A DNA stretch of 64,000 bases from Fratercula arctica (lineage: Eukaryota > Chordata > Aves > Charadriiformes > Alcidae). Numbering within the stretch: the first letter of the stretch is position 1; each line of letters opens with the position of its first letter. Under the pieces are notes generated by a model. The model was given only the letters and a program-made list of their open reading frames with translations, searched no databases and was not told the origin of the DNA. The position numbers and the translations under genes were made by a program. The stretch covers positions 38,148,817-38,212,816 of the forward strand of contig CANTUZ010000008.1 of assembly GCA_947846985.1 (NCBI GenBank). The letters are read 5' to 3'. Below are positions 13,258 to 25,639 of this stretch, one piece after another.

Positions 13258-13434
13258 CTTTACTTGATCTGGTTGTCTGTCTGCAAACAAAGCCAATTCT
13301 GAGCACCACTGGGATATCATGTCAAATGCTGGCACTGGCCAATCGAGACAAGAGGCACTGGTGAACGGATGAGCCGACTGAAAAGGTGGTAACAGACCCA
13401 GGCAGCTTGCGAGAACTGTGAATTCTTCATCTTC
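13258..13434 (-). CDS. UBR3: UBR3 exon: helical domain
   Basis: 177 bp, 59 codons, phase 0 at both ends. It encodes EDEEFTVLASCLGLLPPFQS, AHPFTSASCLDWPVPAFDMI and SQWCSELALFADRQPDQVK. The core CLDWPVPAFD.ISQWC is typical of UBR3; the last ten residues are variable. The acceptor is short (CCTAAAAG) with a pyrimidine-poor tract, while the donor is AAG|GTATGT. A second in-frame GT (CAA|GTAAAG) lies six bases upstream of the chosen donor. Confidence 0.94.
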
Positions 13435-14276
13435 CTTTTAGGTACAAAACCAGAGAGGTTTAGATTAATACCTACACTCAGAAATTTTAAATAGTTTATT
13501 AAAAACATATCTCTTCCAATAAAAAAAAGTAAAGACGTTCTAGCACCATGATGCTAATAGTTCTGTTCAGAGACACAGAAAAGCTTCCATTTTTTTCAGA
13601 TTACCTCAAACTGGATTCTCAAAATACAAGAAAACTAAAAAAAAAAAAAACCAAACCAAAAAACCCCCCACACCAAAACCCCCATAAAACCACAAATCCA
13701 AAAACACAAACAAAAAAAGAAACCCCCAAACTCCCCAATAATTTTCTTCCTGTTTAGCCCCCCGAACTGGCTCGTAGTTGTTCAGAGAGGAGATGGTTTT
13801 AAGGCAAGGAAACGAGGGAGCTGCCCTGCAGCAAACTCTACTGAAATCAGTCATGGAACTTAAACATAACTGTCCGCTGATGCAATGTCTCTAGAATGAA
13901 GTCCAAGGATTAAGAGGCATTAAGCAAAATCAGGACTGAATTCCAGTCTGTGTGGAAATTATGCCGAGTCTGCAAATGCCAGACAAGTTTTAAAAGTATG
14001 TTGGTATTTTACGAGACTGGCATCCACAACCTGATAAAATAAGCATGTATATGCTGAATTTTAAGAACCCAGTACCATTTTTCAGGGAAACTGTCTTGAA
14101 AACAAATTTAGAGAAGACAAATGAGACTGCAGAGCAATGCTATAAAATATATATATATTTTTTTAAAATATCTGAGGATAGAAAATATATACCATGAAAA
14201 AGATACCTTCAAAGTCTCATTTTTGATCTCTAGCTTTTAAATGGAAACATATGAGCGTGCCCCTCTCCATCTGTAC
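13435..14276 (-). other. UBR3 intron with a G/T-rich tract in sense
   Basis: 842 bases, GT-AG. Holds the A/C-rich low-complexity tract at 13637-13740 and a short AT repeat near 14147-14160. Confidence 0.9.
13637..13740. repeat. A/C-rich low-complexity tract (G/T-rich in transcript)
   Basis: Starts with A14 and continues with blocks such as CCAAACCAAAAAACCCCCCA and CAAAACCCCCATAAAACC. In the UBR3 sense strand this gives several runs of four to six G separated by T. It lies about 200 bases from the acceptor at 13434. Confidence 0.9.
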
Positions 14277-14387
14277 CTGGCAACTAGGTAAATCCCCTCC
14301 AAAAAGATGGTGTTGCAGAAGGCTTGTGATCCTGAGGAAAGGCAGGCAGAACTGCTGCAGGTAGCACTCTACAGAGTCAGGATTCAC
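14277..14387 (-). CDS. UBR3: UBR3 exon: helical domain
   Basis: 111 bp, 37 codons, phase 0 at both ends. It encodes VNPDSVECYLQQFCLPFLRI, then TSLLQHHLFGGDLPSCQ. The segment FCLPFLRITSLLQHHLFG is diagnostic of UBR3. The acceptor is CATCCCCCGCAG and the donor is CAG|GTACAG. The N-terminal ten residues differ from mammals in sequence and by a few residues in length. Confidence 0.95.
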
Positions 14388-14886
14388 CTGCGGGGGATGG
14401 AAGCAATTACTCAATTCTGCCCCAAATAAGTCCTCTCTTATCTAAGAAATCCCAATATGAACGAAATTTTAAGCATACTGTAGAAACCACTGCAGCAAAC
14501 ATACATTCCAAAGGCCAGCATTTCACTAAGAATTTGAAAGAATTCAGTGGGTTTTCTTTCCCTCTTGGCAAATGTTTTTTCTACTTAAGCATACAGTTTT
14601 TCCAAATTTCTGACAGGTCTTTCAGACATATGAGTAAGCCCTACCTTTGTAAGAAGTATTTGTCAATAACTTTCTCGACACAGCACTGGCCATATATGAT
14701 TTTAGTCAAAGAAAGATTTGCACAGGCAAACTGTCCCAAAGGGATGTGCTTTGATCTAGAAAATAGAGTTGTACTGCGGTCTTTAGCAAGATCAGAGAAA
14801 AATCATTATAATAACGAGGCTGAAACACTTAAATAAGAGACAGAAAGGGGACACGCTGGATAAATTCTCAAGAAATTTGCCAATAC
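14388..14886 (-). other. UBR3 intron
   Basis: 499 bases, the shortest intron in the window, GT-AG. Nothing recognised inside. A 100-codon + strand ORF that spans part of it has no known relative. Confidence 0.9.
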
Positions 14887-14994
14887 CACTGTTAATTCTT
14901 CAGTCTCTTCTTCTTCATAGATCTTCCCCTTAGACAGCTCAGAAATCACGTGACCCAGCAATACTTCCCAAGATTTTTCTCCGCTGGATGCATT
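14887..14994 (-). CDS. UBR3: UBR3 exon: helix and acidic loop
   Basis: 108 bp, 36 codons, phase 0 at both ends. It encodes NASSGEKSWEVLLGHVISEL, then SKGKIYEEEETEELTV. The helix WEVLLGHVISEL is conserved; the acidic run is variable between vertebrates. Two donors overlap here: ACA|GTGGTA and GTG|GTATTG, three bases apart. I chose the second because it keeps the residue count before VNP equal to the mammalian protein. Use of the first would drop one Val without changing frame. Confidence 0.92.
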
Positions 14995-17900
14995 CTGCAA
15001 ATCAGAACGAAAGAAATCCAAAATGCACTGGTCACAGAAATGAAGTACATTTCCTTTTGATTAACTCACAAATTTTGACCTAGGTACATGTTGCTTAAAA
15101 AAAAAAAAAAAAAAAGAATTCTACAGAAAAGGACAGCATTTAGCTCAGAGTGAAATGTAAATTGCTACCTCAATTACATCTGTTTTAAACTGAGTGTTAG
15201 ATGAAAACACTTTTATAATGCTGCATTTCCCATGTTTTTTCTGTGAGTATAAAAAATGCTTACTTTAAAATGAGGAAGAATCACTTTATGGATACATTGT
15301 GTTTTGACAGAATTTGAATTCTATTATAACTAATTAAAAGAAACATTAGTAATTTTCTAAAGTGTACCAAGCAGAATGAGTTACAAAACACTTGCTATGT
15401 ATTGTATTTTGAAACGAGTCTATCAGAAAATGTAAAGTTATGTTTGGAACGAACAATATCTACTAAAGATGGGGAAAAAAAAAGTAGTGGAAAGAATAAA
15501 CGGCCACTTAGCTTTGTGCTGTAGCATTTACATTTAAAGGCAGTGATTACAGAAAGCCATCAGAAAGAGAAAGCAGTATTCCCATAAATATTCTTCTTCT
15601 AAGTCATAATAAATTCTACCCAGGAAAAACATGATTGGATGTGAATTTTGAGCTCTATCAGTAAATCCTCAGCATAACAAACTGAGGAGGTGAACGTTAC
15701 TGGAATTCTTTAAAAAAAATTCCAAAGCAACTAGGTGAGAGTAAATATATATAGACTTCAGTAAGTAGCAATGTATGTAATTCATCAGTTGGTTTCTTTA
15801 GTGCCTTTGGACAGACATCAATTACAATTGTTAGTTTTAGACGGGGTCTTCACCTTCCAGCCTCGGGAAGGCAGACTTGCTGTTTATCTCATAGTCTAAG
15901 AACCAGAAGGCAACGCATATTTAAATCAGAAGTTAGGGCAAACCTTTTGTCTACATTATTCCTGGAAGCTTACTCCACAGGCATTTGCAGTGTGCTGCTT
16001 ATGACCCCATAAGGCACCTTGCAAAGATAATGAGAGTGAAGTTGGGAATCAGAAGTAGAATATCCACCTCATCCCTCCTCAGAAATTCAACTCTTAATGT
16101 TGTTTGATCATTTGGCATGAATACAGAAGAAAGATTTCAGCTCGCGTTTAATGCCTGGAATACCAAACTGAAAAAGATTCGCTTGGCGTTCTCCACAGAC
16201 AAAAATTAAGGTGTGATCTGTGTAGTCATCCTGGGATCAAAAAGTCAATATTATCAGCACGTAAGAAAAAGCCGGCCTCAACCACACATTTTAAACCATT
16301 TGGGCCTCAAGAAACTTTAAAGAACTTGGATTCCTGAACTAAAAACCAGATTCCCTTGTGATGTGCAAAGAGAAGGAAGTCATCCGAGGGCTATGTCTAG
16401 GTTCAAGAAGAACAGAGCTGCCAGAGGGCTGGGAGAGAGGCACAGGGAGCTGCGTGATCCCGCTGGCCGGTCCTCAGTGCTCAGGTCTCTCGCACACACA
16501 CGGGGTCCAGGCAGCAACGTTATGGAGAAGAAGGATCAGAAAACTGGAAAGACATCTGGTGAAGGAAAAACTCGCACGTGGGACTTTTGCAAAGCCTCTG
16601 CGCTTGGGGTGGATTATCGCTGGGGTGGGATGGAAGCCAAGAAGGAAGTAAGCGTAGGAGTCCCTGAAGGCCTGAGGATGATGCAGAGATCACCCCAAGC
16701 CCATACTGCCACGCTGCTGTCAAAAGCTGGACCTTTGTGCACAGATGATCTACACGAGACAGACACGAGGAAGGAGGAGGATGTTTTCAAGGGAGAGTGT
16801 GAAATACTGGCAGCCCGGAGCAGTCTCCGTATCTGCCTCCTGCCTCTTTTGCTCTCCCCCTTGGCAAACTGTCAGCCTTCAATGGGCTTCTCGCAGAAGT
16901 CAAAATGCTCAAACTGACAGAAGTTAATCTGTTGTGCCATTTGAATTACACTAAATCACAACATCCATTCACAGTAACATAGTGTGTAATGTGCTACTAT
17001 TTCCCACTCGGCCTTACCATCCGTCAGAGACAAGCATGCTAGTGAAAATTCCACTAAAATGGACGGTCTTTAATATCAAGAGAGATGGCTACTTCATAAA
17101 TCCATTATCTGAGCCATTATCATAATTTGCAAGCCTCAAGTACAAAGTGCTTTATGTGAAGCAAATGCTTTCCCGTGCTTCTGTAAGAAAACATCTTAGT
17201 TATTAATAGGTAGCAAGCCCACCGACCACATGCCCTACGTCTATTTTCATACAATAAAATCTCTCACTGTAGACAGAAAATGAAGCATTGTAAATATATA
17301 TTCAGATAAACTCCAACCTCTGCTACTATGAAAAAGGCAGTCCGTGTTTATCATATGGATTATGAAAGAATGTCAGCTGGTAACACTTCAATCTATTTAT
17401 ATGCTCTCTACCGCAAACTTTAAACTACAAAATTATCTATCACTTGGGAATCACTTAAATAAACAGAAAAATGGAAAAATCCCCTCATCAGCAACAATAT
17501 CAAGTGAATGTTCTTGAAATTCAAAGAAAATTGGAAGAAGGGGGTGGAGAGGGAGCTAACAAAATGCAGTACTGTCCAGTGATCTCAAATGCTTAATTCA
17601 AGTCCAGGAAAAAAAAATCCCACATAGTAGCGGGAACATAATTTGTCCTTAATACCTTGGAGCTGTGACTGACCAGTATGACAAATCTGACTTATACGTG
17701 AAAAGCAGGTTGTGCTTCTCAGCGTGCATTCCATTTTACAGCCAACATGAGCTAAGGCCCAGCTGTTGCATAAAGGGGTATTTCCTCCTCCCATTTCCTC
17801 TCCTGGCCCCAACACTTCCATCCTTTCCCTGGGTCTGGCACTGGCACTCTTCTGACCTTCTGGGGAATCAATCCGTGGAGCGTAAACCTAGCTGAAGGAT

Positions 17901-18530
17901 TAAATGAATGCCAGCACAGGGAACTGTGTCTTTTGGTGGGAACTGGCATTCAACCAGTTGAGCTGAAGTAGCACGAAGCACCTTCACTTTACTTGTAACT
18001 GCTATCAAAATGCAAGGAAAGGACAGTGAAATACCTTCCTGCCTAGCCTACAAATTTCCTTTTCTTCATCACACGAGCACTCTAGGCCACTTATTGAGAG
18101 AAATTTATACGGCTAGCCACAAATAGCATGAACAAATAAGAAAATGACAGGGTTCTTTTTTTCCCCCCACCAACAGGCTTGCCTGCTTTTCCTGTAAAGG
18201 AGTGGAGGAGATCAACCCACGGTTTCCCTCGGAAGGCTGCACTTTCACAGGAAGGAAAGTTGCATTTACTTGGTATCACTGCAAAAAACTCAAGACTGAA
18301 ACTATAGAGGTACTGCCTCAAATCTGAAGCTCAGTTTTGGAACTAGGTATTGACGGTGAAGCTCTTAAGTCTCATCACATACCAAGACCTGCAAAAATCG
18401 CACATGCAGAAACAAAATACTGGATTTTTGTGAAGCAGAAGCAAATTATATGCAAAGTAGAAGTATCTGTTATATTCCTACCAGAAATACATAAGCAAAA
18501 AATCATAAATGTTTTAATAAATTAACCAAC
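14995..18530 (-). other. UBR3 intron
   Basis: 3,536 bases, GT-AG. A19 at 15097-15115. Positions 16363-16917 carry the longest ORF of the window (184 codons, + strand), in a locally GC-richer patch; it has no recognisable domain, and I treat it as chance. Confidence 0.85.
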
Positions 18531-18655
18531 CTTTTTGAGAGCTTCTGACTCTTTCCATGCCATCCGATCTTCAGCGCTGCACTTAACAGAAAGTGCTGCC
18601 AAGGCTTGAGTGTACAGTAAAGTGAACAGCACTTTTATAATGCAGGTGAAGTGTT
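18531..18655 (-). CDS. UBR3: UBR3 exon: helical domain
   Basis: 125 bp, beginning with two bases of the Glu codon and ending in phase 0. It encodes EHFTCIIKVLFTLLYTQALA, then ALSVKCSAEDRMAWKESEAL and KK. The hydrophobic helix LFTLLYTQALAALSVK is almost invariant in UBR3. The acceptor is TTTTGTTTTACAG; the donor is AAG|GTTGGT, weaker than average. Confidence 0.95.
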
Positions 18656-20504
18656 CTGTAAAACAAAAAAGTCATTTTTACACACTTGATATTTTTAGCA
18701 AATATACTGATTGCAGAGCCTCTAGTTACGGAAATGCTGCTTCTCAAATTAAAAGCAAGCGCTATACAAAAAGTACAAATGCCCAAAAGACACAAAACAC
18801 CACAAATATGGCTTTCAAACACAGGCTTTCAAAAACGACTTGGCAGCTGAAGTACAGGGCAAGTAATTTTCCACCGCTCCATACGTTCATCTTAATCCTG
18901 ATCAGCAGTGACTTCCTCCACGGGACCTGGCGATATTACAAAACCCTACTTTGTCCAAACGTAACATCAAGTCAAGCTACTGATTGCTGACAGCTACAAC
19001 TAATTCTGTGCTGTAGACGTAAGCAAAGGCGTATCCTACCATCTCTTCTGGTGATGATTAAACCATCTGGGGTAAGTTACATTCATACAATTACTGGAAA
19101 AGTTAAGTAAAAAGAAATCACTGCAAGAAGGACATTTCCCACACTTGTGTTTCTGTTCCCTCACGTCCAGCTATGGATCCAGCCGCACAAGACTTGCTGC
19201 GAATCACTCTCTCCTGCGTCCCTATTTACTGGACCTTACGTGAATACAGAAGGAGGACAAAAGAGAGACCGTCATTTTAGAACTTACCTTCTGTTGGAAA
19301 GATTTTTATTTGTTTACATTTTTTGGTAATATTTAAAAGACTACTATCTCCTACGTGCAGGCTGCAGGAGAAAGGCTTTGAAATCGTTTTGGGGAAGCTA
19401 GCAACAGAGGCAAAATAAAACTTCCTAAAATTGGAACAGGAAAAAAGGTGAATGCGACCATTCTTTGAAATGAAGATATGTCAGCAGTCCTTTTTTCTCT
19501 TCTTGCTTTAGGTTGTATTTCCCATCCCAAATAATCTGATTTTTTTAAATCTAGGCAGATCAAAGAAGTTTCTATCATCACTTACACCACTCCTGAAGCA
19601 CAACATAACTGTAGTATCTATCTAAAACAATGTATACAAAAATGAGGGGTTTAAAAAGTCCTCTCAGGCTTTGAAGTCAAGCGAAACAATTTTATTTGCA
19701 TAAGCACCTCACAAAAATTGGGTTAAATTCATTCTTTCCTCCCAAAGGATTTAAACAAGCTTTGTATGTGAAAAAGAAAAGGAGGCGAGGGAGATGAAAC
19801 TCCTGGCTTCCCCTTTCTTGTATCTAATATCAAGCCCCACCACTGGGTTCTAACACAAACATAGCCAGGATTGGAGGACATAATTAAATTTGTGAAATAA
19901 CAATTGCTTTTTTATGTAACAAATGTTTACAAATCCACGCAGACATGGATTTTGAAACTTTTTAACGTCACTAAGTGTATACAATAAGCGCAATGTAAGC
20001 GCCTAAATGATCATTTGTAACTATGTAATTAAAAGTGTACTTTTTTTTCTATATTATCTTCCTATGGAGCTTATGTTAAACATGGCAACCAACGCTGCAA
20101 TACTTCATCCGCTCCATTATGATTTTTCCTCTCCACATTTCCCCCCAAGGAGAATTCACCAGATCTCTCTAGGCGCTACTTTCTTCCTCTGCTGACCTTA
20201 GCAATCCTCCTCCTGAGGAGTAATAGCGGGCAAGCTTTCAGTAAGTTTTCTAGAACCGAGATCCACAAGATTAAACCACATGCCCTCACGGAATGGTAAA
20301 AGTTGCCTCTTCAGCCTGAGCCGCAGTCTGTGACGGCAGCCAGAACTGTGCCCAAGTCCTGAGCTCTGTCTCCAGCCCCAGCAGGTACAAGCAATAGAGA
20401 TCAGTTTTACGCTCTGAAAGCGCGAATGAAAACCACTGCACTTCAGCAGCAAAACCTGACCACTGGTCAACACTCGCCCATCTGCCTAATGCCCACTTCA
20501 CAGC

Positions 20505-20548
20505 ATCACAGAATGGTTCGGGTTGGAAGGGACCTTAAAGATCATCTT
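20505..20548 (-). mobile_element. CR1 3'-end fragment
   Basis: ATCACAGAATGGTTCGGGTT, then GGAAGGGACCTTAAAGATCA is the inverted CR1 3' terminus. Only about 44 bases remain. A short ORF starting just inside it (20523) has no known relative. Confidence 0.88.
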
Positions 20549-20895
20549 GTTCGTCTTCTCCATCTTCGTCTGTTCTGCTGAGGGGATTACAGAGTGCTCA
20601 ACACTGGGTGCCTCAGCACCCTCTACAACAACTACAGTTTTTAAAACCTGTTTTTTCTTAAATGTAATTACTCCTTGTCCCTATCCCCACCTTAATACTA
20701 ATTGTAAAATTCACTAGAAATATTATATCTAGCGCATATTATGTTTTTACAAATAGTGTTATTATTTACACGTATATGACTCATAAATTACTATGAATTA
20801 CATTTTTGGAGAATCCATAATTGGACAAAAACCCCACTCTCCCACATCTGGGTCACCCTTAAGATATTCTTAAGATATTTTCTGCACAAACTTAA

Positions 20896-20897
<2 letters not shown>

Positions 20898-20930
<33 letters not shown>
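20898..20930 (+). repeat. T33 homopolymer
   Basis: Uninterrupted run of 33 T, the longest homopolymer in the window and one of only two T-runs of 13 or more on the + strand. GC-richer sequence follows directly (ACGGGAGCAGCTCCGAGGCG). Confidence 0.95.
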
Positions 20931-20932
<2 letters not shown>

Positions 20933-23900
20933 GAAAATATCACGGGAGCAGCTCCGAGGCGGCATGCTGCGTAACGAGCGCCAAGGCTCTGAAAGCAAGT
21001 ATTTTATAGTCATAAAAACATCCCATGGAAGACAGACTAAAAACACCAGTCAGAGGATCAATTACCACTTCATTACTATGCGTTATCTTTTACTCGTAAA
21101 ATACAAAATACTTGAGAGCTGTAGGTATCCCTAACGTTAGAGCTGTTACGTTCTTGTCTACTGCACAGACTGATTTTATTTGCCTTCCCGCAATGTGCGT
21201 CTGGGGGCCGCGGGTTGTTTTCCGGCTGCCCCCCTGGTGGAGGCCGTGGTTTCGCTATATCACCTTTTTGGTTTAATAATCCTAAAGATTGCTAGTGTAC
21301 TGGTACGCTGTGGAGTAAACTGTGTAAGTGCTGTCAGTCCCTCCTGCTGCAGACGACAGACTGTGCAACACGTTCTGCACTAAAATGCAGTTAGAACTTC
21401 TGGGTTTGTACGTAAACAAACTAATCTGATATTCTGACAGTCTGTTATATGATTATGACTAGGCCTTTGTAATCAAAACAGAGGGTAATGCAGAATTTTG
21501 CACTTATTTTTGAATAATATTGAGAAATGATGTTACGATCCTATTTTTAAAACTTTTTTAAACAACACTTTTTTTGAACCAAATTACTTCACAGCATCCC
21601 ATCCCATCCCACTATATGCATTAGACAAACCTCCTTAAAAAATAAGGTTTATAGAGAAAACACTTCTAGAACTGTAATTTTAACATTAGTGCAAGAAATG
21701 CGCAGATGAATAAGTGTATTACTAACAATACGCACCTTTTAATTTCAATATCAAATGAGATGAGATATGCTGGCAGGCAACGACTCCACAAAGCGAACCA
21801 AATGCAAAAGGAAGGACCTAGGACCTTTTTTTAGTGACTTCGGAAGGGCGTATTTGTATAAATAACCTTTGAAAATATTCTTCTTGATCTAAAGCTTGCA
21901 TAGTTATTTGAAAAAACAATTTCAGAACAAAGGGAGACAGCACTGAACTTCAGATAATCCATGAAAGGTATATCAAAAGTTCCAGGATACAGATAAATAT
22001 TTCAGCCTCCACATTGAAACTGGATACTATTCAAGCTGATTACATTCATTCTATATTTAGTCAAGATCGTTATCCAATCATTAAAGAAAAGTGCTAGTGT
22101 TCGCCTCAGTGCTGCTTGCTGTATTTTTGTTGCATGTCATTGAAATTCTATGGAAAAGGAATGTGTCAGAGCATCCAGGTCAGATTCTTCAGCATCCAGG
22201 CCTTATCGGAAACGCAAAAAAAAGGAGCTGGATGTAGGTGTCACACAGCAGGGAAGAAAACCTTTCCCACAGTCCGTAGATGTTAGGTGAAACTCTCAAA
22301 ACCAAGTTAGAGCACGTCCACCGCTCCCAAATCACGGCTCTCGTAAAAGCCACACTATGGCCTGTGTTAGAGCAACGCCAGGCTGGGGAACCGCGTGCTG
22401 GCGAACGCCGGGCTGCACCACCACCCTCCCTCCACGTGTGCCATCAAGCACAGTGCCAGGCCGCTGCTGGCCAGGTGACCGCCGATTCTGTGCTCCTACT
22501 AGCCTCAGACTCACCCCCACTCACCCAGACCCCAGTTTTTAAATACTTTGCAACAGTGTGATATTTCTTACATTCAGAGCAAAGCAGAAACTGAAACCGC
22601 TGGAAGCCAGCAGCACTCCGTGCTTCTAGAAATCTGGCCACGGGGGTCCCAAGTCAGATACTGGGAAAATACATTTTTTTTTTAGAATTGATGGTAACAA
22701 AGAAGAATGTCCAATTTGAATTAAGTGACTTGCTCAACATACAGGAATTGTGTTGCAGAAAAGGCGTGATGGGGAATGTTGAATTCAATTTACAGGGACA
22801 CACTGAAGTTTTGTTAACCACCGAGCCACTGTCTCCATTTCTGTACTACCGTTCTTCATATGCGGCACCATCTTCTGTCTCTTTAAGAAAGGAGCCAGAG
22901 GTTCTAGAAACAAAATCCTCGTTCAATTCACATCATCATGAATACTGTCCATCCTCTGCACAGCCACCACAGAATTAAACCAGAAAATGCCTGTGTTATT
23001 TAGTCTCGCCCAATTTCAAAATGCTGAGCAGACGAAGGCTGTAAAAGCTCTGCCCCCGTTCTAGTGTCAAACTAAAAAATAATTTCACAAATGGTTTTAG
23101 TATCTTGAAGACAGCGTTTACTTTGCTGGTTACAACACAGAGGAGGTACATGCTATCTCCTTCATTCCCTCCTTTGTAAATTGGTAAGTGCTTGTAAACG
23201 CTCTGACCTCCACCACGGAGTTTCCCCCATTAAAAAAAAAAAAAAAAAAAAAGATTTCATTTGTAGTGTTCTTTCTTTGTGATATGTTCAGATCAATTTT
23301 CCTCTCTGAATGAAGAGGCTGAACAGTAATGACATCTTTATTGCTTTAATCGATGTCGGATTGAAAAAGATACCAATACCCATCCAACAATTCGTAAGGT
23401 AGTTAATGGGATTCCTAGTGCTATATCTGAAGGGCGAGAGATGAAGTTTGGGTCCTCCTTACAGAGCATTCAGTATTTTTAAAAAAACACTGTGTAAACA
23501 AAAAGAATTTTCAGTATTAACATGAAGATTTAATACTTGATGAATAGTTTTAGTTTCCTGTAAGGATACAAACATGGTTTCTCCAAAAACATCAACATAC
23601 CTAACAAATGACACTGTAAAACCAGTACCATTACCAGAGTGTCCATGCTAAAACCTTTCATGGATTCTAAACCCTACAGATCCTTCCTTCGTTATGAGTG
23701 TTCCGACGCCATCAACCACGGCATTCTGCATGGCAGCGCCCAGGGACATCGACCTCCTGGCTGCAGAGCAGTGCCCAGCCCAGCCCGCGGTGGCCGCGCC
23801 GCAGCAGCGCAGGAAGCAGCAGGGTCAAATCCAGACCTTGTTCCCCCTCATCCCTGACCCGCCACGCGACCCTGCCAACCCTTCTACCCTTCCCAAGCCT

Positions 23901-25538
23901 CAGCTCTCTACCAAGAATTAACGACATCGAATTCAACTCTGCGACCTGCACACCCGTTACGGAAGTTCTAAACAAATTTGTTATTACCTATTTTTCTGAA
24001 CTGCGTTCTACATTTCAGAACAAAGAAATCATGGAAGGCTTTTTATTCTGCCTAACCGTTTTGATGAAACAAAAATTAGAAAGATAAATGGCAATTTATT
24101 TGCCATTTAATGCTTCGTAGATTTGAAGTTGTTACATTCGTCTTCTCCTTACCGCTGGCCATTTCCCTCTCAACTGCAACATACGCTAAACCTAACAGCA
24201 AAGGCAAAACGCGCTGCCGATATGTGGTATTTTACTGAATTCACCACAGGATGCCTTACTATTAATTTCATGTTGTCTTTCCTGTGATAAGGTATACTTT
24301 CATAAATGGTGTTTTTTGATGCTTGAATATAAACTACAAAAAGGCCTCTCTTTGTACTTTGGCTTCGCCACTCCCTTCCCTGTATTTCACAAGACATTAG
24401 TCTCATTAAACTTTTTACTGCTTTTATTAAGTCCTTCCAAGAAAAGTTAATTTAAGCTAAACTGTAGTTAAAAAAAAAAAGAGTATATTTTTAAACAACA
24501 GGCTTCCTATTAAAAAATATTTTATTCTCCTGGTATTTTCATATTCTAATAATTTATTGGACATACTTAATCCATAAACATGTACATTGAATCAAAATGC
24601 ACAATGTTAACAGATACACACAGTCACTGAAGCTGAATTTGAACATTCAATAGCGAGGACTGAACATCTCTTAAGTGGGAACAGTTTCTACTGTACTTCC
24701 GAAGTTGGGTGGATGCATCAAGAGCAGAACAGTCCCTGTATTTACCCGTTCCCAAATTACCAAAACTCAGTAGGTATCAAAATTGCCACACAGACCTCAC
24801 AGCAGAGTTCGCTGTCAGTAAAATAGTAGAGAGATATTTGTTTGTTCGTTCTCGTTTTAAAATGAAGGTATAGCTAGAAATAATCAAGCCAGAGAGCAGA
24901 GGGTGTGAAACACCCCATCTTCTGGAGCATGCACTGTCTGGTAGCAAGATGGAGCAGGCTCAGCTGTTCCTTTTATACAGAAAAAGAAATTTAGTTTTTA
25001 AAACAGTTTTGATTTTAGTAATAGGAAACGTAGTTCTTAAATATCTATTTAGTATTTATTCCGAATTATACTGTATGCTGTCTCTACTGAAGTTGCTGCA
25101 TTACAGCAATTACCGTCTTCGGAACTGACCTCCTGTTACGTCAGACTGCTGCAACTGAAACACCTGAAATTCAAACTAAATGACAATCTTTCGCCCTTAG
25201 GTGCTCAGATCAACTTGAAGTATTGAGCTGCCCCTCTAAGCAAAGAGACGAAGGTCAACCGAAGGACACTTTTCCTTCAGTAAAAGTACTGAACAGTTTT
25301 TGCTCAGCTCTCCTGCCTTTACCGAAAAGGCTGACTGATGCGGTGAGAAGACAGGGGACACAGATAAGCCTGTCAACCCACAACAGAAATTTCTGTTCAA
25401 TGCCACCTTCTGTAGATAAGGCAGAAGCATTATTTTCGAATACACAGTAGACAAGCTACGATTTACCATCCTGGAAATCACCATGAATGCAGCCTCATAT
25501 ACATAATAATCTAAATAGACGTATTTTTTGTAACATAC

Positions 25539-25639
25539 CTTTGTGCAAGGGTTGAGGCATGGTTAAAATCTGGATAAGCAAAAGGGATGAGACATCTCTG
25601 TAAAGCACAGGAACTTCTGGCAGCTCTTCACTTACCAGC
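25539..25639 (-). CDS. UBR3: UBR3 exon after the GC-AG intron
   Basis: 101 bp. The first base completes Glu, then LVSEELPEVPVLYRDV, then SSLLLIQILTMPQPLHK, with one base left over (phase 1). The acceptor TTTTCTTTCCAG is strong and is the first AG after the pyrimidine tract. Read in the other frame it would hit TGA at once, so the upstream exon must supply two bases. If the second AG (GTGAAGAG) were used, the exon would start at 25623. The donor is G|GTATGT-like. Confidence 0.88.

Larger units (their letters stand above)
18656..25538 (-). other. UBR3 intron
   Basis: 6,883 bases, GT-AG. Contains the CR1 end at 20505, T33 at 20898-20930, A21 at 23232-23252 and two GC-richer patches (22310-22650 and 23700-23900). 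No exon is recognised. Confidence 0.85.

Noticed and set aside
16363..16917. 184-codon + strand ORF, the longest in the window
   Set aside because: No recognisable domain, no splice partners identified, lies in a locally GC-richer intron patch where stops are rarer; overlapping frames are also open.
23698..24087. Pro/Arg-rich + strand ORF in a GC-rich patch
   Set aside because: Three overlapping frames are open over the same GC-rich bases; composition explains them.
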